From the NCBI GenBank assembly GCA_003971905.1, contig RSEE01000007.1, positions 930,001 to 994,000 on the forward strand: a DNA stretch of 64,000 nucleotides. The letters run 5' to 3'. The notes beneath the pieces are model-generated. The model saw nothing but the letters and a program-made list of their open reading frames with translations. It made no database searches and was not told where the DNA came from. A program made the translations under genes and the position numbers. Within the stretch, counting starts at the first letter, position 1, and every line of letters starts with the position of its first letter. This DNA comes from Moniliella sp. 'wahieum' (Eukaryota; Basidiomycota; Moniliellomycetes; Moniliellales; Moniliellaceae). Positions 46,432 to 57,760 of this stretch are shown here, one piece after another.

Positions 46432-47410
46432 ATGGACGCCTGGAAGTCGTTTACCACCTCCCTCTCTGGCGCCGCTGCCACGGCCGCTGCCAGCGCTGCG
46501 CCCGTCGGCTCGCGTCTCAGCAAGCAGCTGGGCCACCTGTCCCAGCAGGCTCGCGAGCGCCTGGGCGCGGTCGACGATGTACGGAGCTGCCGGCTGAGTA
46601 CCGTGCGCTGGAGGCGCGCGTCGATGGCCTGCGCACGGCCCACGCCGCTGTCGCCGTGTGGTCAAGGTGTACGAGAGAGAGGCGTACGACTGCCCCGTCA
46701 ACGTCCAAGAGTCGGTCAGCGAAGCGTCGCGCACGCTCGCTACCACTGTCAGTACCTGGGCTGCCCAGGCGCGCGCACGCCAGCTGCCCACCAGTCTGCC
46801 CCCCCTCCCCACCGCACGCTTGCCCATACCCTCTCCCGTGCGGCAGCTAGGCGGCCGTCGACCTTCAGCCAAAGCCGGTGCCGAGACGGAGGAGCCCGAG
46901 GCGGTGCAGGCCTTGGCCTCCGCCCTGCAATCGGTCAGCATTGCCACGAACAGTGTGGGCAATGCACGTCTGGAGCAAGACCATGAGATTATCGCCTCCT
47001 TCTACACGCCCTGGATTGCCTTTGGCAACCAAATTGGCTTGGCCACCAAGGCGCGCCAAGCGGTGGGAGATGCACGGCTGGAGCTGGATGCGGCCAAGCA
47101 GACGCTCAAGTCGCTGGAGACGTCCTTGGCCACCGCCCCAGCCGCCGACCGGCAGGCTTGAGAAGGCCCAGACGGACGTGGAAAATGCAGAGGATGCGCT
47201 GGTGGCCGCAACGGAGGATGCGATTGGGCTGATGAAAAATGTGCTGGAGAACCCCGAGCCGGTGCGGATGCTCGGCGTGCTGGTTCAAGTGTATGTTGCC
47301 TCTTGTTCCTCGATGCGAAACTGACCTTCCCCCACAGGCAAGCCGAGTTCCATCGCAAAGCGGCAGAAGCGCTCGAGACGGCCTTGGCCCAGGTCTCGGC
47401 AATTCATTAA
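46432..47410 (+). CDS. BAR-domain protein, Gvp36-like
   Basis: Membrane-curving BAR protein of Golgi/endocytic vesicles, by family. The ATG at 46432 gives MDAWKSFTTSLSGAAATAAA and QARERLG. The family motif VDDVTELPAEYRALEARVD follows, then coiled-coil helices: KVYEREAYDCP, VGNARLEQDHEIIASFYTP and KARQAVGDARLELDAAKQT, the positions of the BAR arms, then NVLENPEPVRMLGVLVQ. The 47-nt intron is 47291-47337 (GTATGT...CAG). The end is AEALETALAQVSAIH. It is about 311 residues long. Three frame slips are needed, near 46580, 46655 and 47158. Gvp36 is the nearest yeast relative; the match is to the family and not a proven orthologue. A C19 run lies 60 bp after the stop. Confidence 0.85.
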
Positions 47411-48014
47411 GATACCTCCCCTTCCCTTTCCCGCCAAGTTGGTGGGTGTGTTGCCAATGGTGTTGCCCCTCCCCCCCCCCCCCCCCCCCTCACCACACTC
47501 CGCCTGAGGTCCAGTTCGGCATTCATTGTTCCTCTGTGTTGGTCTCTGTGCACGCGACGCTCCCAGACGTGTCCTGATGAACCCTGAATTTATGTGTAGT
47601 CTCTTGTGTGTGAGCGGCTGAGACCAATGTTGTACCGAGATAGGGGGGACGATATTGGACCGGACACGAGAAGCCTCCAAACGGGAGGGAGGAGAACAAC
47701 AGATCGATTCATCTGAGGGTGCAGCTGGGCCACCACGTCCTCCGGGGAAAGAAAAAAATTAGACGTCCAAACAACATAACTAGTCGGTGAGCACCTCGTC
47801 CTACGTGCGTGAACGGTGGCCGGTGCCGGTTGAACTTCAACGTTGTGATGCTACTTTTGTTGCCGTTGGTTTGCCGCTCCTTCACAGGATGTCACCTTAG
47901 TCTGGAGTCACTCTCCTGAGATCTGAGATGGGGGACTGTTTATGGGGCTGTACAAGGGTTGCAGCAAACAGAAGGATAGATTGTCGTATGCACAAAAGGG
48001 TACTAAGTAGGTTT
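47411..48014. other. Convergent intergenic region, BAR gene / complex I gene
   Basis: 3' flanks only. It contains a run of 19 C at 47471-47489. No gene seen. Confidence 0.6.
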
Positions 48015-50290
48015 CTACCCCAAACGTGCATGGGGTGGCAGGGGGTCTTCGATCTGCTCCTGCGGAAGTTTCTCAACAAACGCCTTGACGCACTTGACCA
48101 TCGTCGGGGACGCGCGGCTGATTGGGTCGGTCTGGTAAAAGTTCTTGATCGGGTTGACCAAGGGCACACCCGTTGCTTCCGCCAGATTCCCGCCGGCAAT
48201 CAGCTGGTCCAAGCCCAGAAGCGCCGTGGCGGGACTGGTGGGCTCCGCTACATCGTACCGCACCAGCGTGGGAGATGTCAAACAGCCGGTCACGCAGCTC
48301 CAAGGTACTGTCGTACGGCAAGGTCACACCCAACACCTCCGACAAGGCACGAACAATCTTCCAGTCCTCCCGGCTCGCTCCGGGCGGAGGCACGGCAGCA
48401 CGGGTAAGCTGAGTCCGGCCCTCGGTGTTAACATACGTCACACTCTTCTCTGTGTACGCTGCGCCTGGCAACACCACATCGGCATACTGCGCACCCACAT
48501 CACCGTGGTGTCCTTGGTACACCACGAAGGCTTCCTCGGGAATCGAGGCAGGGTCAAAGTCGTCGGCGTTGAGAAGGTAAATGAATTTGGGCTCCGTCTT
48601 CTCGGCCGCCTTGGAGGGTGCAAAGCCAAGCTCATTCGCTCCGTTGCGAGAGGCCGTGCGTTGCAGAATGCTGAGCCCGTTCCACTCGGGCGTGAGGAAC
48701 TGGGCCTGGTGTTGCTTGACGTGATTGGCAATGCCACTGATAATGTGTTTGCCATCCGCATTTTCCAGGACCGCGCTCCCACAATAATCATCGGTTTCTT
48801 GGCCGCTTGGAACTTTTGCGCAAACTCCGAGGAACCAGTCAGGGCTTCCTGCAACGCCGTGGCGTCCGTACCCAGATGAGCATAGTCGTACGTCAAGTCT
48901 TCCGGTTCACACCAGCCAGCCCAGATCCTGTCCCAGACGAAGGAATGCCTTGCGCAGACGAGCATTTACCAGCGTCCCCTCGTGCCGCGGGCTGGTGCCG
49001 ATCAGCAAAACCACTCTGCATCTTCGATCCCAGCAATCCCAGCGTTGAACGAGTAGTTGGAGCGAATGTCGACACCATTGATGCTGGTCTTGTCGCCGCA
49101 GGCAAGTCAATGGTAGTGTTGTCTGAACCCAGCCGGTTGATCAGGTCCTTGAGGGCGGCGAGCGATTCGGTGTCGGCCAACGCCCGCTACCGCCTTGATT
49201 CGTTCCCTTGGGCTTGGGTCGAGATCAGCCCGGCAGCAATCGACGCCAGTGCGCGGGCCAAGTAGCGGGCACGAACCGATCGCCCTGTTGATGAGGGGGG
49301 CCGTGAGGCGCTGGTACTTGAGACCGTCGACGGCAAAGCGCGTCTTGTCGTTGATCCACTCCTCGTTGACATCGTCGTTGGTACGGGGGAGGACGCGCAT
49401 GACCTGCACGCCCCGCGAGTCTACACGAATGTTGGAGCCAACGGCATCAAGTACATCGATGGACTCGGTTCTTCAGTTCCCACGGACGCGAGTGGAACGC
49501 ACCGGGCTTGCTCGTCAGCGCCCCACAGGGCACAGATCAATCACGTTGCCCGACAGCTCGGAATTGAGCACCTGCTCTACATACATGCCATCTGCAGGTC
49601 GTTCCCACGGCCCGTCGTGCCCATCTCTGCACACCGGCAATCTCGTTGGAGAAGCGCACAGCGAGTGCAATGATGCAACGCGTCATCACCGTCTTGACCA
49701 AGGACCCATGTACTTGTCCTCTACCGCACGCTGCCCTTGACTTCATGGAGCGGCCGCGGTCCGCACCGTAGCGCAACGACTGGTCCTGCAAATCGCACTC
49801 ACCCGCCCCAGTCGCAGATAGGGCAGTCGAGCGGGGGTGGTTGACAGCAGGACTCCATCACGCCTTCCCGCCACGAGTTGACCTTGGCCGAGTGGTGCTG
49901 ATCACTTGCCCCGGCATGGCGGGGAAGGCACACGAGGAAGCGGTTTGGGCGCGCCCTTGCTCTCGACGATGGCACAGCGGCAGTTGCCGCCACGTTGAGG
50001 CGCTCGTGGTAGCAGAAACGCGGATCTGGGCGCCAGCCTGCTCGCAAGCCTGGATCAAAGCCGTGCTGCTATGCAGAGGTCAGCAGGAGGGGGGGGTTAG
50101 AAAACGGGAGGCGGAAGAGGACATACCCGCGGCACCTCGATCTCCTTGCCATCCACCGTGAGCTTGATCATCTTGATGTCGGCGGCGGCGGCGTGGGCGA
50201 CGCGTGCCGAGGTGGCGAGGGCGGCGGCGAGGGCGGGCGCATGGGGGCGCGACACACGCGCCACCAAGCGCAAGCGAGGCGCAGCAGCAT
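48015..50290 (-). CDS. NADH:ubiquinone oxidoreductase 75-78 kDa subunit (complex I, NuoG/NDUFS1)
   Basis: Fe-S subunit of the complex I peripheral arm that passes electrons from the flavin towards quinone. The ATG at 50290 starts a basic presequence, followed by [10 protein letters not shown] and [18 protein letters not shown], the first strand of the 2Fe-2S ferredoxin domain. The intron is 58 nt (50069-50126, GTATGT...TAG). Exon 2 has [11 protein letters not shown] plus GNCR, then [20 protein letters not shown], the N3/N1b Cys cluster. [10 protein letters not shown] and the molybdopterin-like domain ([28 protein letters not shown]) follow. The end is [19 protein letters not shown] and [19 protein letters not shown]. 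Length is about 740 residues. It is the most frame-damaged gene of the window (five or more slips, most in 48450-50050), yet every block is conserved. It lies head-to-tail with the Ssn6-like gene. Confidence 0.93.
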
Positions 50291-50599
50291 GGAGCGGGGG
50301 TCGATGGCGGCGCAGACAGCGGCGCGGCGGCCGGGGGGGTTGGAGCTGAAGCCAGGCGGGGGAAATTAGTAATGGGCAACCCTAGCGGCTGCCTGCCCGG
50401 CCTGGCCTCTGATCGACAGTCTCCACTTGTATATGAGCAGCACATCACCCATTGGAATGGCTGCTAGGTGTGCTGCGCTGACTGATGCCTGGTACACTAT
50501 GCCTGCGTCCGCTGTGCTCCCCAGCGTCCCTCGCGTGCGCGCCAACGTGCTCATCGTACTGATAGCTGCCCCTCAGGTGCTGCCTGCACTGCCTGTGCG

Positions 50600-53500
50600 C
50601 CCGGCGCGCGCATCCCCCCGGCCCCGCCGGCCGCCGGCCGAGTGCGGCCGCCGGTGCGGCTCCTCCGTCGACAGCGGCGAGGGGCCGCGGCCCCGGCTCG
50701 GAGCGCGTCGCCGACACGGCACTGGCCCCCGGACTGACCACCATCTTGTCCCGCGACACCAGCACGCTCTCCCGCCCGGCCGAGACGGGCGGCGTGCGCC
50801 GGGACTGCTGCCCTCTTCTTCCCGCCCCCGTCGCCCTCCGCCACTCGACATGCGGCGCCGTTTGGCCCCGGCACGCGGTGACCCGCCCCCGCTGTCCCGC
50901 GTTCACGCTTGTAGCCGCCCGCCCATTCGCACCCGTAGGAAGCGCACTGCGGACGCTGACCGCACTCGCTGCGCCCGTTGCACTGGCGGCATTGACGCCC
51001 GTGGGGGGGGCACCGCTACCGCTACCGGACAACCGAGCGGTCGTTGGCGCCGCCGGCCCACTCGGCACACTGGTGGGTCCTCTCGGAGGCTGAGGCTGGT
51101 ACCGCACCCCCCCGCCAAGCCCAGCAATGCATCCACCGCCCCGCTATCTGCCTCCTGCAGTTCCTCTTTCCCGCTTTCCTCCGAGTCCGACTTGCGGGTC
51201 TTGGTCTTGCGGCGTGCTCGGGGCGACGCGCGGGGCTGCTGGGGATTGGCGATGGGTGGGGAAGGGATCAGGCCCGGAGCAGATACGGATACGGATGCGG
51301 TGCGGCTAGGACCAGGCTCAGGGTTGCGCCGCGCCTGTCTGCGCCCGGCCCCAGTGGCTGGGAGGGCGGCAGCTCGCGCTCGGCTGGTCCTGTGTCCGGG
51401 CGCTCGGCTCCGACCCCCGGCCCGATCGGGCGGGCGGGCGGAGCGTCGGGCTGCATGACAGGAAAGCCGCTTGGGCGCGCAGCTACTGGCACGCCAGGCC
51501 CGAGGCTATGCAAGGCAGGCACGTTGGTATCCGGCGGCAGGCGCATTTTCGCCTTCCCCTGCCTCGTAGGAGCCCGTGAGATACTGCGCTGTCGTACTCA
51601 CATCCAGGGGCGTGGGCGGGGAGCGCGGAGGGATGGGCGTGTCGTTGGGCTCGGCAAGGAAGGTGCGGCGGGCAGCGATCACGGGGTTCTCCGGGTCCAA
51701 CTGGGCGGCCCGCACGTACGCGTCCCGCGCGTCCTGCCGCTGGTTGTTGCACGTTTCGTACAGACAGCCAAGGTTGAACCACACCTCGGGGATGCCGGGT
51801 GGAGCTGGATGGCGCGGCTGAAGGCGTCGAGAGTGTCTTCGTACTGCTCAATACGGTAGTACAGCAGGCCGATCGAACACCAGAACGTGGCTTGGTTCCC
51901 ATCGCGGAACACAGCCTGCTGGTACGCCTCGTACGCCTTGTCGTAATTCTCTTGGGCCATCAAGGCGCGGCCGAGAAGGTACCAGGTCTGAGCATCCGCC
52001 GCATCGGCCTCGAGCGAGATTGTCAGATACTCCATGCCCGGTCCTGGTCGGCAAAGGGCGCTTCAGAATGGAGATAGAGCCCCCCCAACTGTTGGAGCAC
52101 CTTGGCGTGCTGCGGTAACTCAGCGAGCACACGTTCGTACGCTTCTTTGGCCATCACAAAGTCCCGCTGTAGCTCGCACACGTGGCCCACCTGGAACTGG
52201 ATATCCGCCTGCTTCAACGGCGCAGGCGGATCGGGAAGGATGTAGCGGAAACAATCGAGGCTGGCAGGGAACTTGCGCTGTTGCTTGTAGATCACCCCGA
52301 GCCGGAAAAAGATCTCGTTTGCCTTGTCAAAGTCGGCATCCATGCTCACCACGCTAGAAAAGGCTTGCTCGGCATGCTCCAGCAGGCCATACCGGTCGTA
52401 CAGAATCCCAATCCCGTACCACAGCCGCGGCTCCTTGGGGTTGGAGAGGTTGTAGAGCGCTTTCTGGTACGCCGCATACGCGCTCTGCAAGTCGTCCATC
52501 ATCAGGTAGCAGTGGCCCAGCGCACCCCACGTCTCCCCGTCCTCAGGGGCAAGCTGGAGCGCGCGCTGCAGCACTTCCACCGCCTTGTCCTGCTGTTCCA
52601 TATCCCGGTACACATTCCCTAGCGCCCGATGGGCTGCCAACGAGTGCGGCTCGTGCTGCAGTGCGTTCTGTATCGAATGGATGGCTCGTTCGTAGCCATC
52701 CGGGCCGCCCATCGTCGTTGCCGCCGAGGCTACAGAGGGTGGGAGGTTAGTACCGCATCAAAGCGAAGCAAAACAAACAAAACAAATCAGAACCAACAGG
52801 TACGTACCAATCGACAACCAGGTTTCCACTTTGGCCTGGATGAGTTCTTTCATCACCCCTACCGCCTCTCGGACGGGGGGAGGAAACTGTGCCGAAGATG
52901 GACGTAGAGGAGGCGAGAGCTTGGTCCCAGCCGCATCCACCTCTGCATCCGCGCCCGCAGCGATGGCAGTCGTAGCAGGGTCATTGGCCATCCTCAGCCT
53001 CCGCCCAGCTGTGGCATGAACAGGCACGGGCGCTACCACGCGTCCCGCTGCCGTGGCCGCAGCTTCCATCGGCTCTTCCCGTAGCAGTGGCGACCGTATC
53101 GGAAGAGGCATCCTCCCCATCGTGGGAGCTGCCTCAATGCGCTGGGCCTCGACTTGAGCATGAGCAGTCTCCATGTGGTGGCATGAGCTGCGGCTTCCAT
53201 CTGGGCCTGAGCCTGAGCCTGAGCCTGAGCTTGAGCCTGAGCTTGAGCCTGAGCTTGAGCATGTGCTTCAGCCTGTGCTGAGCTTGGGCTTGCGCTTGGG
53301 CCTGCGCTGAGCTTGGGCTTGGGCTTGGCTTGGGCTTGGGCTTGGGCTTGTGCTTGTGCTTGGGCTTGTGCTTGTGCTTGGGCTTGTGCCTGAGCTTGAG
53401 CTTGAGCTTGGGCGGCCTGGGCCCGTGCTTGAGCTTGGGCTTGAGCTTGGGCTTGGGCTTGAGCTTTTGCAGCTTGTGCTTGAGCCTGGGCTTGGGCTTG

Positions 53501-54662
53501 GGCTGGGCTTGGGCTTGGGCCTGGGCTTGGCTTGGGCCTGGGCTTCAGCTTCAGCCTGAGCCAGAGCCTGAGCTTCGGCTTCGGCTTCGGCTTCAGCTTC
53601 AGCTGCAGCCTGAGCCTGTGCCTGGGCCTGTGCTTGAGCCTGTGCTTGAGCTTGAGCATGTGCTTGTGCTTGAGCATGTGCTTGCGCTTGTGCTTGAGCC
53701 CGTTCCTCTTCGACCTCGTCGGGCTCTGGAGGGCAGCGCAGTATAGGGCGGAAGAAGGCTCATGGCCACACCCTGTTGGCGGTTATGCTCGTATTCCCGC
53801 TCGTATGCCATCAAGCGTTCGCGTGTCCGCTCAACAGGAGGCAACACATGCAGCGCATGAGGGCCTCGCCGCGCATGGTCCCGTTCCCACTTCCACTCCC
53901 ACTCTCGCTTCGGCCGATCTCGCTCCTCGGCCATCATGGGCGACGGGTGGCGCCGCGGCTCCCCCTGGGCGTGGGCAGCTTGTGCGTGTGCTTGCGCTTG
54001 TGCTTGGGCATGGGCGTGGGCGTGTGCTTGGGCTTGAGCTTGGGCGTGGGCGTGGGCCTGCGCCTGGGCCTGAGCATGGTACTCGTACTCGTACTCATAC
54101 TCCCTCTGGGCGCGCTCGCGCTCATATGCCGCATGCGCCTCGCGCTCCTCCCACGGCACCTCCCCCGGCTGGCGAGGCGACGCCTCGTACCGCCCCCGCG
54201 AGGCGGCATGGCAGGATGCCAGGGGGAAGCATGCACACTGCGTGGCGGCGAGCGGAGCGGAGACCCGGGCGCCATGGCGGGGACGGGGGTGGGGCCCGCG
54301 CGGGCGGCAGGCGAGTAGTGCGGGTGGGGATGGGCCAGGACCGAGGGCGGGCGGGCGGGCGGGCGGATGCATGCGGGCGTCAGGATCGGGCTCGCGCTCG
54401 CGGCTGGCATAGCGCGCAGGGTAGGGTGCGGCGGTAGGCCGGCTCAGCGTCGTACGCGGCGGACGGCGGGCGGTAGGAGGCGGGCGGCGGCGGCGGGCGG
54501 CGGTAGGGCGGGCGGTAGGCGGCGGCGGCGGCGGGTAGGCCGGGGGGCTGCCGGGGGCGGCGGCGGCGGGGCGGCGTAGGCGTAGGGGCGCGCATAGACG
54601 TCGGGCACGGGGGGGCCGCGCGGGGGCGGCGCGGCGGGCGGCAGACGCTGGCTGTACGCCAT
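50600..54662 (-). CDS. TPR corepressor of the Ssn6/Cyc8 type
   Basis: General transcriptional corepressor acting with Tup1. The ATG at 54662 gives [20 protein letters not shown], a Pro/Ala/Tyr-rich head. A very long Gln-Ala tract follows (about 53187-53690 and 53975-54090). After [20 protein letters not shown] comes a 78-nt intron (52730-52807, GTACGT, branch GGTACTAAC, acceptor TAG). Tandem TPRs begin [17 protein letters not shown], continue with [38 protein letters not shown] and [19 protein letters not shown], and run to [15 protein letters not shown]: ten repeats as in Cyc8. A Pro-rich C-terminus follows with a [11 protein letters not shown] patch and [12 protein letters not shown], resembling a conserved Ssn6 C-terminal motif. 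The stop is unclear (50445-50800); 50600 is an estimate. Frame slips occur near 52040, 51800, 51500 and in the repeats. Confidence 0.88.
53187..53690 (-). repeat. Long QA-coding hexanucleotide-like repeat inside the Ssn6-like gene
   Basis: An imperfect repeat of GCTCAG/GCCCAA-type hexamers that reads as Gln-Ala on the coding strand, Lys-Pro in a second frame and Gly-Leu on the other strand. A smaller related tract lies at 53975-54090. Yeast Cyc8 also has a polymorphic QA tract. Confidence 0.9.
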
Positions 54663-54992
54663 GGAGGGAGCGGGAGAGGTGGTGGATGCGTCCTCGACCG
54701 GCGGCGGCGAGAAACGGCAAGAACAAAGCAACCGGCAGGGCAGCGTCAGCGGTGGGCACATGCATGGCACCAGTGACGTGTGACTGGTGGCTATGACATA
54801 CATGATGCATCGTTGGCTGCTCTGTTCCGAGGGAAACGACTGAGAATAGCTCTCTGCATCCCTGCAGCCTGGCGCATCTGAGACGTGTACCCTGGCGCGT
54901 GATGTATGTAAACGCTTAGCGCTTACTAGTTGACGTTGAGCTACTAGTTGCGCGTTGCGTACTCAGCCGATGATCGATGATTAAGATTGGTG

Positions 54993-55019
54993 ATGCATGA
55001 TGCATGATGCATGATCGAT
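54993..55019. repeat. ATGCAT + G heptad array running into ATCGAT
   Basis: ATGCAT at 54993, 55000 and 55007, then ATCGAT at 55014, all in one 7-bp register. Confidence 0.92.
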
Positions 55020-55420
55020 ACTCTATCTACTCAGTACTCACGCTTCAAGGTACTCAGGCTCAGGACGCAACCCTCGGCGCCTGAGCCAGGAGTGCAATAG
55101 CGCACGAGCCATCGACGTGGACGGTAGCCAGTAAACGTTGGGCCATGGCGCGTGGACCTTGATGGACCTTGGACAGTAGACCGTGGGCCGTGGAAGTTGA
55201 GTACTTGAGTATTATTGAGTACGTTAAATCGATTAAACTCGATTAGCGGATTACCGATTAACGTGGGACGATGCGCGTGGCACGATGGCAAAACGTGGTC
55301 GGCGCCAGGGGGTGGCGAAGGTGGCAGTCAAGCTCCCATCTATTTCTCCCGCTCGCTTGATCGCACGCCACATCCCAGCACGTACTGTCCGTGTCACACA
55401 CACTGGCCCCTTGGAACTTG

Positions 55421-55441
55421 AAGCTTGAAGCTTGAAGCTTG
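55421..55441. repeat. AAGCTT + G heptad array, three units
   Basis: Three exact AAGCTTG units followed by AAGCTGG, a one-mismatch fourth unit. Confidence 0.93.
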
Positions 55442-55613
55442 AAGCTGGACACCATCGATTGCCAGGTGCACCCGCCCATCGCTATTCGTACTAAGCCCCC
55501 GCTGCACTAACGTTGCCAACGGAAAAAAGATCCCGCCTCGTCAGCCTGGCGCCAGGGCCCTGGTCCCGCTTGCTTGCCGTTGGTCTCACTCGGTTGTCCA
55601 ACTGTTCCACACC

Positions 55614-55701
55614 ATGCATCATGCATCACATCCATGTCATACACACATGCCACTTGTCACGTGCATCTTACACCAACATCATGCATCATGTATCATGCAT
55701 C
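55614..55701. repeat. ATGCAT + C heptad clusters
   Basis: ATGCAT pair at 55614 and 55621. A second group of three units at 55681-55701, the middle one reading ATGTATC. Confidence 0.88.
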
Positions 55702-55985
55702 ACTTGTTGTGCATGTCACTAGCTCATCACTTACGCACTCGTCCGAATCTCAGATCTCAGACTGGATCATGCATTGCACCACGCGTCACGCGACCGGAGT
55801 CACCAGGTCACAGGTCCGATCTCAGACGCCACGCATCGTGAATCAGATCTCAGACATCATGCACATATCATGCATCCAATATCACGCATCACAAGTCACA
55901 GTTCTCCGATCTTGGTTCTCAGTTACTCGTGTACTCAGTGCGCCCAACTCAGACCTCAAAACACAGTGGACTCGTACATACAGTC

Positions 55986-56005
55986 ACATGTCACATGTCA
56001 CATGT
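55986..56005. repeat. ACATGT + C heptad array, three units
   Basis: ACATGT at 55986, 55993 and 56000 with C spacers. Confidence 0.93.
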
Positions 56006-56190
56006 AACGCACCACGCATCACCCACGTCACGTTCAGGCCTCCGTTCTTAGTACGTGCTGTATGTACTCGGCACCAGCCCTCATACTGAGACCCGGTGTA
56101 ACTCAGTGCTCAGTACGTTTAGTACACTCTGTCCCTAGTCCCCAGTACATACTCAATACTGAGATCGATGAGACTCCCTACACACCAACC

Positions 56191-56220
56191 ATCGATCATT
56201 GATCATCATGCATCATGCAT
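56191..56220. repeat. ATCGAT and ATGCAT heptads
   Basis: ATCGAT at 56191, ATTGAT (one mismatch) at 56198, then an ATGCAT pair at 56208 and 56215. Confidence 0.85.
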
Positions 56221-56390
56221 CACGCAGGCTGAGTGCTCGCTGAGTCAAGCGTACGAGTTCAGTGTTCATATTCATAACTCAGTCCGTGTACTCGGTACGA
56301 GTTGGTGGTGACGCTGACGACCTTGCCGGGTCTTTTGGGGGGCAGGCCGGCCAGGGCGCCTCGAAGCCTTGTTCCGAGGTGCTACTACTG

Positions 56391-57298
56391 GTTGAAGCGT
56401 GAACAACTGGCCGCAAGCAGATGGCCCCGATTCACGGAAAGGGGGAGCTGATCCTGATCACGCGCATGCCGGCCACGGATCACGAGTTCGCCCAGCACCC
56501 GCAATGCACTCCAATCGGGGTTTGGTGTAAGCGAACCACGATGTGCAATACAGCCAAATGACATAGCATAACTATTTGTCGTCTATTATAATACGCCGAA
56601 TGAACGATGAGCTCGACTATGAGCGAGCAGCTGGCGCAGCGTTTCTTAAGTTGTCTCCGTGCATTGCATTCTCATTGACGAAGTTCCGCAATTGCCAATA
56701 TGAATTCAAGAAAGGAGACGTCAATTCCAAAACTCCCATCATCATGTCATAGGGTGAGCCTCGGAGTAAGACCCCCTTGTTACGGGCTGCGGTGATGGAC
56801 CCGAGATGGTCCGATCCAAGCTAAGAGCCGCCTGCTCCGCACATGCCCACTGGTAAAGCGTGCTCCGCAGTCCAACCAAGTGTGATGATGGTTAGTTAAA
56901 TTAGGTGCCGTGGCCCGAAGGGCCATGCATCCGTGCGACAATAGTCGCTCCCGGCACAAGTCCAAGTCGGCTGGCCTAAATAAAGCCACCGAGCTTCCAG
57001 TGTCTTTTTGGCGCGACGTCTGTCGCTTCTGTCCCCGTTTCCTTTTCCTTTCTTGGTCGCGTCTGCGGTGACCATCCCCTCTTTTGACGTGTCTTCCTTT
57101 CTACGCTACCCCCTCTTGTTTGTTTCCATTTCCCTTTTGATCTTGCCTGTACCCCTGGTTGATGGGGATACTTTCCCCCACCTTCCATTCTCGTCATCCA
57201 TCTCGTCAACCCTCTCGTCCTTTCGCGCCTATCCTGTCCGACTCCTGCCCGTTTTCCAGTCAATTGATCCAGTACAGGCAGCACTACCGACCCCTTTC
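56391..57298. other. Gene desert, no gene seen
   Basis: Holds a hairpin TGGCCC-GAA-GGGCCA at 56911-56925 and a 97-codon hydrophobic open frame (57008-57301) without family resemblance. Otherwise featureless. Confidence 0.5.
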
Positions 57299-57760
57299 TG
57301 ACATCCATGACAGTCATGACGGTCATGACGGTCATGGATGTAGGACCACAACTTTGGTGTCATAGACATCAAGTAAATAACGCAGCTGTTCTCGATGATG
57401 GGGACGGTAGTGATGTCCATGATGTCAGATACGAAATGGATGTCATTGGCGACATGGATACGAGACTCGCTCAATGTATCAAAGACATCAGGGAAGGGGA
57501 AAACATCAAAGGGTTACGCCCTATCAATGATAGGGTTCACGTCAAATATGTCGGCGATGACAGCACTACCAAATATGCCTTAGATGTCGTGGGTGCCTTA
57601 GACGTCGGAGGGGGCTTAGACGTCGCGGGGGTGTCATTGACGTGGGTGATACCATAGGGGTAATAGGTCTCCAGCGATGGCATAGATGTCCCCGGGTACC
57701 CCGACATCAATGTCTCCCGATGACACTGTCGACATCGAGGACGATGACTGCTCCTGTTGC
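57299..57760. repeat. Block dense in GAYRTC hexamers
   Basis: About twelve GACATC, GATGTC or GACGTC motifs in roughly 440 bp. It begins with a CATGACGGT tandem (57313-57340). Reading + gives a short open frame with recurrent Asp-Val/Asp-Ile. It shares a 16-mer (in inverted orientation) with the similar block near 61290. Confidence 0.7.

Larger units (their letters stand above)
54663..56390. other. Start of the gene desert, dense in heptad palindromes
   Basis: No gene seen. It contains the highest density of the 7-bp palindromic arrays in the window, plus many loose copies of CATCATGCATCAC, CAGATCTCAGA and CAGTAC motifs from about 55600 to 56300. Confidence 0.6.

Noticed and set aside
48015-50290. 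Complex I gene as a true pseudogene
   Set aside because: All domains and Cys clusters remain conserved and the damage is of the same one-base type seen in essential ribosomal and GTPase genes, so sequence error is simpler.
53330-53746. Gly-Leu-rich open frame on the plus strand, 138 codons
   Set aside because: It is the antisense of the QA repeat of the Ssn6-like gene and has no independent support.
57008-57301. Hydrophobic 97-codon open frame, possible secreted or membrane peptide
   Set aside because: No stable context or conservation signal, and it runs into the GAYRTC repeat block.
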